Shown in pieces: positions 51,141 through 60,542 of a DNA stretch of 64,000 nucleotides. A model generated the notes under the pieces. That model did no database searches. It was given only the letters and a program-made list of their open reading frames with translations, and was not told the origin of the DNA. Location: contig CAVTIR010000010.1 of the NCBI GenBank assembly GCA_963734665.1, forward strand, positions 744,001 through 808,000. The letters run 5' to 3'. Source of the DNA: Trebonia sp963734665 (lineage in GTDB: Bacteria; Actinomycetota; Actinomycetes; Streptosporangiales; Streptosporangiaceae). How positions within the stretch are numbered: the first letter of the stretch is position 1; every line of letters begins with the position of its first letter. A program made the translations under genes and the position numbers.

Positions 51141-52661
51141 TTAAACCCCCGGGACCGCGCTGGTGAGCTTGCCGGGGGAGTAGGCGACGAAGTGGGCCGG
51201 GTCGAGGTGCAGGCCGGTGGCCGTCTGTTCCAGGCTGGCCGCTGTCGCGACGTTGCCCCACTGGCCGGTGGCCACCCGTTGCAGGAGCGCCTGGAGGCCC
51301 GCGACCTGCTCGGACACGCTGAAGTTGCAGTGCCCGTAGCTCTCCGTGTACGCCTGGCGGAGCAGGGCGCCGCTGCCGGCCTGGCTGACCTGCTGCGCGT
51401 AGTAGTTCTCGTTCTCGACGGGGACCAGGTTGTCGCCGATCGTGTGCAGGTCGAGCTCGGGTACCGCGAGCCGCCCGGTCGGGTCCGAGGTCGCCTCAAG
51501 CGACTTTAGCGCCGTCGGGCTGGCCTTGATCGTGGCGTGCGCGGTGAGCGTCGCGAGGTCTGCCTGCAGGTTCAGACTGGCCGCCTGGTACAGCGCTTCG
51601 ACCTCCTGCTGATAAGGCGAGGCCGCGAGCGCCTGGGCGAAGTTCGTCCCGGCGGTCCACGCCGCCTGGCCGCCGACGGCCTGCTCGATCGACTCGCGGC
51701 CGCCCTCGATGAAGTTGATGACGTTGTTCGAGCTGTCCGTCAGCGCGTCGTACTGGGCGGACTCCTGCGCCGACGGGTTGCCTGCCGGGACCGGCGCCCA
51801 GTAGTTCGGGTCCCAGGCCGGAATGTTCAGGAAGGCCATCGCCAGCGCGAGCCTGGCTCGCCCGGCGGCTGTCGACTGCGCCCGCTGCGCGTCGGCGTTC
51901 AGCGTGTTGGAAGTGTCGTACGCGCTCTCGTCGTTGAGGCCGACGAGCTGCGCGCCCGGGCTGCCGAGCAGCTGGGCTATCGCGTACTCGCCGTCGAGCT
52001 GGTACTCGTTCAGGTTGACGCCGCCGCCGACCACGCCGCAGGTGGTCAGCGCGCCGTCGATCTTGCCCTGGCCATCCTGCGCCTCAAGGGCGCTGACCAG
52101 GCCGCCCATCGAGGTGCCAAAGGCGAGCACGTGCGCCGGCTGGCGCGGCAGGACCGTGGCCTCCACGGCCGCGAGAGTGCCGAACTGGTCGCTGACGGCC
52201 GTGTTCAGGGCCCACTGAGAACCGTTCGGGTCATAGGAGGAGCCGGCGAGCGCGTACCCCGCGGCGAGCATCGCGGCCTGCGTCGGCGTGTCTGGCGCGT
52301 CCGCCGCGGTGAGCGCGCCGTAGCCGTGGCTGTAGAGCACCAGCGTGCCGTTCCACGACGTGGGGTACTCCGCCACCCAGGTCGTGCCGTTCGCCAGCTT
52401 GCCGGTCGCCTGGGTGCCGGGGGCCGCGGTGCCGTGCCTCGCGCCTGGCGCCGTCCCCTGCGCCGTGCCGGACGAGGCGGCTGCGCCGGAGGAGTCGGCT
52501 GCGCCGGAGGAGCCGGCTGCGCCGGGCGTGGCAGGCCCGTATGCCGCGCCGGGCGCGGGGCTCGTGGAACAGGACGCGACCAGCCCGGCCCCCGCCGCGA
52601 TCGCCACGGCCACCGCCGCCGTGGTCCCTGGCCTGCGCGGTGCTAGCCGCTTCTTCCGCAT
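51141..52661 (-). CDS. Secreted lipoprotein alpha/beta hydrolase
   Basis: 506 residues from ATG 52661, with AGGAGG 7 nt upstream. The signal peptide (RRPGTTAAVAVAIAAGAGLV) ends in lipobox VASC. A Ser/Gly/Ala linker with PGAAGSSGAADSSGAAASSG repeats precedes the catalytic domain. It carries LVLYSHGYGAL (oxyanion region), the nucleophile elbow FGTSMGG, and a likely Asp/His pair near LDLHTIGDNLVPVENE and ESYGHCNF. It resembles extracellular polyester/tannin-type esterases; the substrate is unknown. Confidence 0.85.
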   Translation of the reverse strand: MRKKRLAPRRPGTTAAVAVAIAAGAGLVASCSTSPAPGAAYGPATPGAAGSSGAADSSGAAASSGTAQGTAPGARHGTAAPGTQATGKLANGTTWVAEYPTSWNGTLVLYSHGYGALTAADAPDTPTQAAMLAAGYALAGSSYDPNGSQWALNTAVSDQFGTLAAVEATVLPRQPAHVLAFGTSMGGLVSALEAQDGQGKIDGALTTCGVVGGGVNLNEYQLDGEYAIAQLLGSPGAQLVGLNDESAYDTSNTLNADAQRAQSTAAGRARLALAMAFLNIPAWDPNYWAPVPAGNPSAQESAQYDALTDSSNNVINFIEGGRESIEQAVGGQAAWTAGTNFAQALAASPYQQEVEALYQAASLNLQADLATLTAHATIKASPTALKSLEATSDPTGRLAVPELDLHTIGDNLVPVENENYYAQQVSQAGSGALLRQAYTESYGHCNFSVSEQVAGLQALLQRVATGQWGNVATAASLEQTATGLHLDPAHFVAYSPGKLTSAVPGV

Positions 52662-53002
52662 CAGATGCCTCCTCGCATCGCACACCTGAGTGCAGGCCCC
52701 ACTGACGGTGGATCGCGACCTGAAGGATGTCCGGTTGTTGATCGTATGGCGCAGCGGCGCGCGGACGGGTCGTGGCCGCCCGGGGAGACAGCGTGGCGGG
52801 ACGGGCGGAGCACGCATCCGTTCGGAATCTGGCCGGGTCCGCAGCCCCAGGCCAGCCCGCAGGCCAGCCCACTGGACCCGCATCGATGCCGACTACGAGA
52901 ACCTCTGCGTCAGCATGCACGCCCTCTTCGACGACCTCGGCGTCCGGACGTCCCCAGCCGCCGCATAGACAACATTTTGTCAATGAGATGAATGCAAGTT
53001 GG
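52662..53002. other. 341-bp gene-free stretch
   Basis: It holds the promoter of the secreted hydrolase (minus). A frame ending at 52968 on the plus strand reads RIDADYENLCVSMHALFDDL then GVRTSPAAA and may be a decayed tail; I cannot identify it. The 17-mer GCACGCATCCGTTCGGA at 52809-52825 also occurs, with one change, at 29884-29900. Confidence 0.3.
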
Positions 53003-53896
53003 CTAGGCGACCGCGACCGGGCGGACCATCGAGCCGGTCGCGCCGCCGATCTTGAGCGGCAGGCAGATCAGCAGGAATTCGTAGACCCGGTCCCGGGCCA
53101 GGTCCTCGAGGAAAGCGTTCTCCAGGAGGTGGACGCCGCGCTTACGGAGGGCGAAGTGGTGGACCGGGTGCGGATTGTCCGGGTCCGCGGACGGGATCTG
53201 CTCGACCGTCGACGTGTCGGAGCCGAGGACCACGCACTCCTTGTCGTCGATGAGCCAGCTGGCTCCGTCCAGGTCCGGGCCGGCGCTGTCGGTCGCCGCG
53301 TAACGCTCCCGGTCCGGCCAGACGGACATGAGACCGGTGCGAATGAGCACGCAGGCTTTGCGCGGGATGTCGGTTCCCTGCGCGTCCGCTACCTTCGCCA
53401 GCACGTCACGTCCGAGGCCGTGGCCGCGCGGCAGGAACGGCTGGCCGAGATAGCCTGCGGCGTCCAAGAGCACGCCGCGGGTGATGATCGGCGGGATAGT
53501 GGCGGCGTCCGCGCGAACGGGGCCGAAGTCACCGCAGTGGTCCGCCGCGGAGTACCCGCCGTACCACGTGTCGTCACCGTCGGTGATGTGGCACAGGGCG
53601 TCCAGGTGCGTGCCGGTGTGCATGCCGGTAACCATCAACTCGGTCACCATGCTGATGCCTGCCGCGTTTCGCCCCGGGGCGAACAGCTCGACGTCCCCGC
53701 CCAACCGGATGCCGTGCGGCGTCCGGTAGGGCGTGAGAGTGAAGGTCGGGTGCCCGTCCCACTGGGGCATCCCGACGAACCGGCCCGCGTCCAGGTCATA
53801 AACCCGGCCGGCGCTTGCCGCGCCAAGTGCGGCAAGCACGTCGGCGGGCCCGAGGTCCCCGACACGGCCGATCTCGGCCGGATCAGGTGTGCGCAT
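53003..53896 (-). CDS. Cyclase-family hydrolase (kynurenine formamidase-like)
   Basis: 297 residues from ATG 53896, with GGAGG 8 nt upstream; the start overlaps the MFS gene end by 14 nt. The metal-binding motif HTGTHLDALCHI (HxGTHxDxxxH) is the cyclase-family signature, with later GLGRDVL and HHFALRKRGVHLLENAFLED. Members hydrolyse amides or cyclic esters. As the distal gene of an MFS operon next to acid-sugar enzymes, a lactone or amide hydrolase role on an imported substrate is possible but unproven. Confidence 0.88.
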   Translation of the reverse strand: MRTPDPAEIGRVGDLGPADVLAALGAASAGRVYDLDAGRFVGMPQWDGHPTFTLTPYRTPHGIRLGGDVELFAPGRNAAGISMVTELMVTGMHTGTHLDALCHITDGDDTWYGGYSAADHCGDFGPVRADAATIPPIITRGVLLDAAGYLGQPFLPRGHGLGRDVLAKVADAQGTDIPRKACVLIRTGLMSVWPDRERYAATDSAGPDLDGASWLIDDKECVVLGSDTSTVEQIPSADPDNPHPVHHFALRKRGVHLLENAFLEDLARDRVYEFLLICLPLKIGGATGSMVRPVAVA

Positions 53897-55280
53897 GGCG
53901 GCTTCCTCCCGATGCTTCCCCGCCCGACGGGTCACCGCCTCCGGACGGTTCCGGCTGGGCCGCCAAGCCGACTTGCTGTGAGCCAACGGGGTCAGCCGGC
54001 GCGGCGACGGCGGACTCGTCTTCCTGGAAGTCGAGCTTACGTCCCTTGGTCTCCACGCCCGCAAGCACCATCGGGATGGGGATGATGGCCAGCAGGATCA
54101 CCTCCAGCAGCCAGAAGGTGTTCCAGTCACCGGAACTGACCAGGTGCGTCCCCCAGTACGCGGACGCCCCGTAGCCGAACATCCACTCGGCGAGCACCGC
54201 CAGGCCCATTCCGACGCCACGGATCCGGGTCGGGAACAGCAGGACGAGGTAGGCGGCTGTGACGCTCCAGCCAAGCTGCCGGAAGAAGCCGGCGACGAAC
54301 AGGTACGACGCCACCGGAATCGCGCCCTCGCTGAACGGCGCTCGCCAGATGAGGATCGTGAACGGCACCGCGACCCACACGAACGGCAGCATCCACTTGG
54401 CGGACACCTTGTCCATGAACCAGCCGCCGAAGATCGTCGAAACCACCAGCGCCACCTCGTAGGCGTAGGTGATCGTGTTGCCGGATACGGCGGGGATGGG
54501 ATGGCCGGTGATGCCGCCGTGGGTGTACCAGGCGGGGTAGGAGAAGTCCCAGCCGCCCTGCGGCGCGCCGATGAGGAACGCCACGACCAGCGCGATCATC
54601 GTGTACCTGAGCTGTTTCCTGGCGAACACGGCGCGTAGGCCCTGGGTGACCTCGCCGGGGGCGCGGTCGCGCGTCTGGTTGACCCGCGTCCACTGCGGGG
54701 ACTCGCGGAGCCGCAGCCGCACCAGGTAGGCGATCGCGGCGAACGCGAACGACCCGAAGTACGCCCAGCGCCAGCCGAGCGCCGTCGGCGAGGCGAAAGT
54801 CTGGGCGAAGACGTTGGCAAGCCCGTACCCGACCCCGACGCCGGCCTGGGTGCCTGCGAGCAGGAGGGACCGCCGCTTGGTGGGCGCGAACTCCGACAGC
54901 ATCGCCAGGCCCATGGCCCACTCGCCGCCGGAGAACACCCCGGCGAGGAACCTGACCACCAGCAGCTCCGGCGCGTTCTGCACGAACCCGGTCAGGCCGG
55001 TCATGATGACCGTGCCCAGGATCCCGTACATGAACGCCCGCTTGCGGCCGACGAAGATGTCGCTGAAGTAGCCGAGGACGATGGCCCCGACCCCGAGCCC
55101 GACCGCGTACAAGAAGAACGCGTTGCCGACCGACCCTGTGCTCACGTGCAGTGACTCCGCCATAGGCGTCTGCACGAAACTGACAATCTGAAGGTCGAGG
55201 GTGGTCACCGACCACCCGAGGAACACCGTGAGCCAGACCAAGGCCACGCTGCTCGACGACGACTTCTTCGTGTCGCTCAC
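53883..55280 (-). CDS. MFS metabolite:H+ symporter
   Basis: 465 residues, twelve helices. The motif GYFSDIFVGRKRAFMYG (loop 2-3) and RFLAGVFSGGEWAMGLAMLSE fit the sialate/aromatic/dicarboxylate:H+ symporter group of MFS uptake carriers rather than drug exporters. It is transcribed with the cyclase gene and divergent from the DeoR regulator, so an acid-sugar substrate is likely. The C-terminal tail is Gly/Ser-rich. Confidence 0.9.
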   Translation of the reverse strand: MSDTKKSSSSSVALVWLTVFLGWSVTTLDLQIVSFVQTPMAESLHVSTGSVGNAFFLYAVGLGVGAIVLGYFSDIFVGRKRAFMYGILGTVIMTGLTGFVQNAPELLVVRFLAGVFSGGEWAMGLAMLSEFAPTKRRSLLLAGTQAGVGVGYGLANVFAQTFASPTALGWRWAYFGSFAFAAIAYLVRLRLRESPQWTRVNQTRDRAPGEVTQGLRAVFARKQLRYTMIALVVAFLIGAPQGGWDFSYPAWYTHGGITGHPIPAVSGNTITYAYEVALVVSTIFGGWFMDKVSAKWMLPFVWVAVPFTILIWRAPFSEGAIPVASYLFVAGFFRQLGWSVTAAYLVLLFPTRIRGVGMGLAVLAEWMFGYGASAYWGTHLVSSGDWNTFWLLEVILLAIIPIPMVLAGVETKGRKLDFQEDESAVAAPADPVGSQQVGLAAQPEPSGGGDPSGGEASGGSRHAHT

Positions 55281-55338
55281 CTAAACCTCCCGTGACCGGA
55301 ACAAGGCCCGTTGGAACCCTGCCCCGTCGATGCGCAGA

Positions 55339-55375
55339 TTGCGCATAAAATAGCTCGCTTGCGCGCTATGCGCAA
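55339..55375. promoter_or_regulatory. Inverted repeat in the MFS/DeoR divergent promoter
   Basis: TTGCGCATA (55339-55347) and TATGCGCAA (55367-55375), perfect 9-bp arms separated by 19 bp. It lies between the divergent MFS (start 55280) and DeoR (start 55428) genes and is a good candidate DeoR operator. A looser site with arms TGCGTGTT and AACACGCA lies upstream of the kinase gene at 58772-58816. Confidence 0.6.
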
Positions 55376-55427
55376 CAGTTCGATACTGTGAAACTGCACG
55401 AACGCGGAGAGCAGCTATGCTCCATCC

Positions 55428-56369
55428 ATGCGGCAGATGGCCGCAGCATGCGCGAAGGGAGCACGGGCGGCAGTGGCTCTGCGCAAGGGAACCGGGCGGC
55501 TGAACGCGAGTCAGCGCCGCGAGCAGATCAAGCGGCTTACGTCCGCCCAAGGCCTTGTCAACGTGGAACTGCTCGCCGAGTCGTTCGACGTGACGCCTTC
55601 CACCATCCGCAGGGACCTGTCGCTGCTGACCGAACAGGGCGAACTGGCGCGCACGTACGGCGGCGCGATCGCGACCGGCCAGGGCCGGGAGGCCACGCTG
55701 GGACAGCGGTCCGCGATGGCGCCTGCGCAGAAAGAACAGATCGCTCGCCTCGCCGCGACCTTCGTCACCGACGGCGAGACCCTGATCCTCGACGCCGGAA
55801 CCACGACCGGCCGGCTCGCCCGGCGGCTGCGGCACCGGGAGGGCCTCACCGTCATCACCAACGGAATGACCACGCTCGGCGAGCTCGCCGACGCCGAAGG
55901 CGTGCAGGTCGTCTGCCTGGGCGGCGACCTGCGGCAGATCAGCCAGGGCTTCGTCGGCCCGCTGGCCGAGCTCTGCCTGTCCCGGCTGACCGCGGACCGG
56001 GCGTTCCTGGGGGCGGACGCGCTCGATGCACGGTTCGGCATCTGCGAGGCGAGCCCGGTCCAGACCCGTCTCAAAGAGCTCATGATGAACCGCGCCGACC
56101 ACGTGTACGTGCTGGCGGACAGCTCCAAGCTGGGCAGGACGCCGTTCGACGCGTGGGCACCGATCGAGCGGCCTTGGACCCTCATCACGGATTGCGGGGC
56201 GAGCGAAGAGCAGCTTGGCCCGTTCCGTGCCCGGAGTGAGGCGACCGTACTGATGGCGGGCGGTGGTGACGGCGGGGGGCCCGGCACCGACGGGCCGAAC
56301 GGCACGGGCGAACTCGGCGAGCGCGTCGCGCTCAACGAGTCCGCCCCTCGCAGCGGTTCTTATCGCTGA
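55428..56369 (+). CDS. DeoR/GlpR-family regulator
   Basis: 313 residues; GTG 55473 is an alternative start. The HTH at about residues 30-75 (REQIKRLTSAQGLVNVELLA, ESFDVTPSTIRRDLSLL) is the DeoR signature. A DeoRC sugar-phosphate sensor domain follows (LDAGTTTGRLARRLR, TNGMTTLGELAD, LGGDLRQISQGFVGP, DRAFLGADALD). A Gly-rich tail is unusual. It probably responds to a phosphorylated acid sugar and controls the neighbouring genes. Its last 10 bases overlap the convergent PdxA2 gene. Confidence 0.93.
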   Translation: MRQMAAACAKGARAAVALRKGTGRLNASQRREQIKRLTSAQGLVNVELLAESFDVTPSTIRRDLSLLTEQGELARTYGGAIATGQGREATLGQRSAMAPAQKEQIARLAATFVTDGETLILDAGTTTGRLARRLRHREGLTVITNGMTTLGELADAEGVQVVCLGGDLRQISQGFVGPLAELCLSRLTADRAFLGADALDARFGICEASPVQTRLKELMMNRADHVYVLADSSKLGRTPFDAWAPIERPWTLITDCGASEEQLGPFRARSEATVLMAGGGDGGGPGTDGPNGTGELGERVALNESAPRSGSYR

Positions 56370-57391
56370 CCCACTGAGGACCTGGCGGTTGCCAACTGGG
56401 CGGCCTGGCGGAGCGCCTCGATCAGGCTGAGGTGACCGGCCTTCCCGGTGCCCGCGATGTCGAACGCCGTGCCGTGGTCCACCGAGGTCCTGATCACCGG
56501 CAGACCGACGGTGATGTTCACGCCCGCCTCGAGCCCCATTACCTTCACCGGGCCGTGACCCTGGTCGTGGTACATCGCGACCACGAGATCAAAGTCACCC
56601 CGCCCGGCGCGGAAGAACACCGTGTCCGCCGGCAGCGGCCCGGTGGCGTCGATGCCCTCAGCCCTGGCGCGCTCGACGCCCGGCGCCACCTTCTCTTCCT
56701 CTTCGCCGCGGCCGAACAGGCCGTGCTCGCCCGCGTGCGGGTTGATGCCGCAGACGGCGATGCTCGGCTTGGCGATGCCGGAGCGGACCAGGGCCTCGTG
56801 TCCCCGTTTGATCGTCCGGTAGACGAGCCCCGGCTCGATCTTCTCCACCATGTCGAGCAGGCCGACGTGAGTCGTGACGTGGATCACCCGCACCCGGGGG
56901 CTAGTGAGCATCATCGACACTTCCGGGGTGCCGGTCAGCTCGGCGAGCATCTCGGTGTGGCCGGGGTACAGGTGCCCGGCCATGTGCAGGGCTTCCTTGT
57001 TCAGCGGGGCGGTGCAGATGGCGTCCACCCGCCGCTCCACCGCCAGCGCGGCGGCGGTGCGCACGGCCTGGTAGGCGGTCTCGCCGCCGATCTCGGATAG
57101 CTGGCCGAACGGCAGGTCTGCCGGGACCAGGTCCAGGTCGATGCACTCGATGGTGCCGGGGCGGCCCTGGACGTCCTCAGGGTCGCGGACGCGCACGATC
57201 TCGGCGTTCACGCCGCAGATCACGGCTGCCCGCGCCAGGCGCCCCGCGTCCCCGATCACAAGCGTGCGGCAGATCTGGCGGACGGCCGGGTCGGCGAGGG
57301 CCTTGACGATGATCTCCGGTCCGATGCCAGCCGGGTCGCCCATGGTGATGGCGACGAGCGGAAGGGCGGGCTGGTTGTCAGATTTGGGCAC
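56360..57391 (-). CDS. pdxA2: PdxA2-type 4-phospho-D-threonate/erythronate dehydrogenase
   Basis: 343 residues. The PdxA fold is seen as AITMGDPAGIGPEIIVKALA, DAICTAPLNKEALHMAGHLY, PGHTEMLAEL (metal His) and VAMYHDQGHGPVKVMGLEAG. It oxidatively decarboxylates a phosphorylated C4 acid sugar to dihydroxyacetone phosphate in the known D-threonate/erythronate pathways. Adjacency to a DUF1537 kinase (14-nt overlap) rather than to vitamin B6 genes supports PdxA2 over PdxA. Confidence 0.9.
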   Translation of the reverse strand: MPKSDNQPALPLVAITMGDPAGIGPEIIVKALADPAVRQICRTLVIGDAGRLARAAVICGVNAEIVRVRDPEDVQGRPGTIECIDLDLVPADLPFGQLSEIGGETAYQAVRTAAALAVERRVDAICTAPLNKEALHMAGHLYPGHTEMLAELTGTPEVSMMLTSPRVRVIHVTTHVGLLDMVEKIEPGLVYRTIKRGHEALVRSGIAKPSIAVCGINPHAGEHGLFGRGEEEEKVAPGVERARAEGIDATGPLPADTVFFRAGRGDFDLVVAMYHDQGHGPVKVMGLEAGVNITVGLPVIRTSVDHGTAFDIAGTGKAGHLSLIEALRQAAQLATARSSVGQR

Positions 57392-58718
57392 GGGAACTGT
57401 TCCTTTCCTGAGTGTCCAGCGTGGACACGCCTGCTGCGCGGGGGACTTGGCGGCCGTGCAGGACGCCGACCGCGTGCGCGAGAATCCGTTCGTCGCCGAA
57501 CGCGCCGGCCTTGGTGATCACCGGGCGGCCGTCGGGGCTGGCGACGCAGACCGGCACGCCGGTCGCCACCTCACTGACCGGCCGCAGCGCGGTCACGCCG
57601 CACGCCGCGAGAACGGCCAGGGCGGTGTCGCCACCAGTCAGCGCGAAGCCGCCCAGCTGTCCGCTGCGCGAGCCGATGAGCTTGCCGAGGGCCCGTGACA
57701 CCACCCGGCTCGCCGCCGCGTCCAGGACGACCCCGCCCGGGGAATCAGGCGGGACGAGGCCGAGTGCGACGTCCTGCCCGTCGGCGAGCGCCGCACCGAT
57801 CGCGCCGTCGGCGGCGGCCAGGTCGTTCGCCGCTATCTCCGCCGCCTGCCGACCAGATGCGCTGCCAAGGATGGCGGCCGGGTGGACGCGCACCACGCGA
57901 ATGCCAGGCAAGGTCTCCAGGTGGCGGAGCTGTGCGACGGCGGCTCCGGCGGCGCTGCCGACCACTACGGCCACCGGCGCGGTGACCGGGGCGATGCCCT
58001 TGAGGCTGCCGTTCCCTGGGCGGGCGACGCGCAGACCCGCGAGGTGCTGCGCGAGGCCTGCCGAGCCAGTCCACAGCACCTTCAGTCCGGTGCCCTGGCC
58101 GCCGGCCGCGACGGCAGCCAGGTCATCCTCGGTCTCGGCATCGCAGACCACGATGTCGGTCTCGCCGACCCCGTCCTGGAGCCGCTCCGCCACACGCCCG
58201 GTCCGGATGTCGCCCAGGTGCAGGCTCCGGACCCGGAGCCCGCCGGCCCGCAGCATAGCCGGGAGGTCGGCGGTGCCCCGCAGCCCCTGCGCGCGCCACG
58301 TCTCGGTGCGCTCCAGCGGGATGCCGCGCAGGAAAGCGCGACCGCCGACGACGGTGCGCCCGTGGGCAGGAAAGGCCGGAGCGACGACCGTGAGGTCCGG
58401 CCGCACGCCACGGATAGTGACCGCGAGTTCGAGCGCCAGGTGGCCGCGGAGTGTGGAGTCGATCTTCTTGTACCACATGGCCGGATGGCGCATGGCCAGG
58501 GATGTGACGGTTTCCGCTACGGCGGCACGCGCCTCGTCGGCCTCTTGGTCACGTGAGTCGGTGGGCACGACGGCGGCCTGGGCCCATTGCGGAGCCTCGG
58601 CGGTCCGGTCGAGCTGGATGGCCACGTCCAGTCCGGCGTGGGAGAAGCTGACGCCGCAGTCGGCGCCCCCGGACAGGTCATCGGCGATGATTGCGACCGC
58701 TAGGTCCTGCTTCCCCAT
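57378..58718 (-). CDS. Four-carbon acid-sugar kinase (DUF1537 family)
   Basis: 446 residues. The N-terminal DUF1537 domain starts AVAIIADDLSGGADCGVSFS, with KKIDSTLRGHLALEL and VVAPAFPAHGRTVVGGRAF, and the C-terminal nucleotide-binding domain contains FALTGGDTALAVL and SEVATGVPVC. Family members phosphorylate D-threonate, L-threonate or D-erythronate on the terminal hydroxyl. It is first in the operon with pdxA2. The exact sugar cannot be read from sequence. Confidence 0.92.
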   Translation of the reverse strand: MGKQDLAVAIIADDLSGGADCGVSFSHAGLDVAIQLDRTAEAPQWAQAAVVPTDSRDQEADEARAAVAETVTSLAMRHPAMWYKKIDSTLRGHLALELAVTIRGVRPDLTVVAPAFPAHGRTVVGGRAFLRGIPLERTETWRAQGLRGTADLPAMLRAGGLRVRSLHLGDIRTGRVAERLQDGVGETDIVVCDAETEDDLAAVAAGGQGTGLKVLWTGSAGLAQHLAGLRVARPGNGSLKGIAPVTAPVAVVVGSAAGAAVAQLRHLETLPGIRVVRVHPAAILGSASGRQAAEIAANDLAAADGAIGAALADGQDVALGLVPPDSPGGVVLDAAASRVVSRALGKLIGSRSGQLGGFALTGGDTALAVLAACGVTALRPVSEVATGVPVCVASPDGRPVITKAGAFGDERILAHAVGVLHGRQVPRAAGVSTLDTQERNSSRAQI

Positions 58719-59062
58719 GACCAGGCTGTTCCCTCTCGAGCACGGCGTCCTCTAGGCGGGCGTCGCCAAATTGCGTGTTGTAAGCATAACTCTTCTCAGA
58801 TTGCACTGAACACGCAGCCTGACGGACGTATGCCGGGGGTTCACTGGTCGCAGGGCTGCCCGCCAGGCCCATGCGAGGCTAGTCCACGCACTGAAAGCGG
58901 CAGGCTGGCGGCCGACGAGCAAGTGCTGAGGGCGCCGGCCATGTCACCCCGGCCCGGTCGCGCCCATGGGCTGAGCTGCGCCCATCTTCAAAGGCGGTCA
59001 CCTGGCATTGGGCGGCTGGTAATTAAGCCAGGCCACAACCCGCGATATGGGATCATGGTGGC
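58719..59062. other. 344-bp divergent promoter region
   Basis: It lies between the kinase gene (minus) and tyrS (plus). TGCGTGTT and AACACGCA at 58772-58816 form an inverted repeat around 29 bp and may be a second DeoR site. No gene was found; a frame across the region is a shadow without family sequence. Confidence 0.35.
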
Positions 59063-60304
59063 ATGGATTTTCTCGCCGACCTTGAGGCCAGGGGCCTCGT
59101 CCAGGACAGTACCGACCGTGACGCGCTGCGCGCCCGGATCCAGGCTGGCCCGGTCGGCGTCTACTACGGCTGCGACCCGAGCGCGGACTCCCTGCAGGTA
59201 GGCAATCTGATCGGCCTGCTCGTCCTGCGGCGCTTCGCGGACGCCGGGCACAACGCGGTCGCCCTGGCCGGCGGCGCGACCGGGATGATCGGCGACCCGG
59301 GCGGCCGCTCCAAGGAGCGGAACCTGCTCGATGCCGAGACCCTCGCGCGTAACACCAAGCGCATCGCCGACCAGCTTGAGCGCATCTCCCGCGTGTCGCT
59401 GGTGAACAACCTGGGCTGGACCGGGTCGCTGACCCTGCTCGATTTCTTGCGGGATGTCGGCAAGCACGCGAGCGTCAACCAGATGATCGCCCGCGAGTCG
59501 GTGAAGGCCCGCCTCGAGAGCGAGAACGGCATCTCGTTCACCGAGTTCAGCTACCAGCTCCTGCAGGCCAACGACTACCTGCACCTGTGCCGTAACTACC
59601 AGGTGGAGATCCAGATCGGCGGCTCCGACCAGTGGGGGAACCTCCTCGCGGGCGTGGACCTGATCCGGCGCGCGGACGGCAAGCACGTGCACGCGCTGAC
59701 CTGGCCGCTGCTGCTCCGCTCCGACGGCCACAAGTTCGGGAAGTCCGAGGACGGCGCGATCTGGCTGGCCGCCGACCGCACGTCGCCGTACCAGTTCTTC
59801 CAGTACTGGATGAACGTCGCGGACGCCGACATCGAGCGCTTCTTGCTCCAGCTCACCCTGCTGCCGGTCGGGGAGTGTCGCGCGATCGCGGCGGCACATC
59901 TTGAGGAGCCGTTTAAGCGATCAGGGCAGCGCCGCCTCGCCAGGGAAATCACCACGCTCGTGCACGGCCCGGAAGCGACCGCGGCCGCCGAGGAGGCGAG
60001 CGCGATCCTCTTCGGCGGCTCGCCGGCAGGCGCGTCCGCGCAGGCCCTGGAGTTCCTGGCGACCGAGGTCCCGACCTCGCCGTTCAGCGCCGGGGTAACC
60101 CTCGCCGCGACCCTCGCCGCGACCCCCTTGGCGTCGTCACTCTCCGACGCCCGCCGCACGATCACCCAGGGCGCCGCGTCTGTCAACGGCGAGGTGGTGC
60201 GGGAGGACCGCCCGCTAGCCGAGGGCGACCTGCTCCACAACCGCTGGCTGCTGCTGCGCAAGGGCAAGCGAAACTACCACTTGCTAGACGCGGCAACCAA
60301 CTAA
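59063..60304 (+). CDS. tyrS: Tyrosine-tRNA ligase with a non-canonical HIGH motif
   Basis: 413 residues. The class I Rossmann core is clear: GVYYGCDPSADSLQ, GGATGMIGDPGGRSKERN, QANDYLHLCRNYQVEIQIGG SDQWGN and the KMSKS-equivalent KFGKS (224-228). The S4-like C-terminal domain is present (DARRTITQGAASVNGEVV). The HIGH motif at 45-48 reads QVGN instead of HIGH/HLGH. Some class I synthetases tolerate N at the second His; Gln at the first is less usual. Otherwise it is full length and likely active. Confidence 0.93.
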   Translation: MDFLADLEARGLVQDSTDRDALRARIQAGPVGVYYGCDPSADSLQVGNLIGLLVLRRFADAGHNAVALAGGATGMIGDPGGRSKERNLLDAETLARNTKRIADQLERISRVSLVNNLGWTGSLTLLDFLRDVGKHASVNQMIARESVKARLESENGISFTEFSYQLLQANDYLHLCRNYQVEIQIGGSDQWGNLLAGVDLIRRADGKHVHALTWPLLLRSDGHKFGKSEDGAIWLAADRTSPYQFFQYWMNVADADIERFLLQLTLLPVGECRAIAAAHLEEPFKRSGQRRLAREITTLVHGPEATAAAEEASAILFGGSPAGASAQALEFLATEVPTSPFSAGVTLAATLAATPLASSLSDARRTITQGAASVNGEVVREDRPLAEGDLLHNRWLLLRKGKRNYHLLDAATN

Positions 60305-60542
60305 CCGTTTCTGTCGGTGCAGCTTTGTAATCATCCCGAACGAGTTCGTATTTTACGTTCCCGGCTGCTCATAACACTCTTACGCGTGGCCCATAGGGCT
60401 GGGTGAGTTCCAGTTCATGGCGATCTATTACTCACATGTGGGTGCGGGATCGAGGGCGAGGGATGCCCCTGCACCCCCGTTCCCGAGGCCACGGAGCAAA
60501 ACGGCTCTTCAAAGTTAGCCGAGGCATCAAGCTGAGGAATGA
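60305..60542. other. Intergenic stretch with a dispersed motif
   Basis: It contains ATCATCCCGAACGAGT at 60330-60345, 26 bp after the tyrS stop; the same motif occurs at 47940-47955 after dprE1. No gene or clear terminator hairpin was found. Confidence 0.4.
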
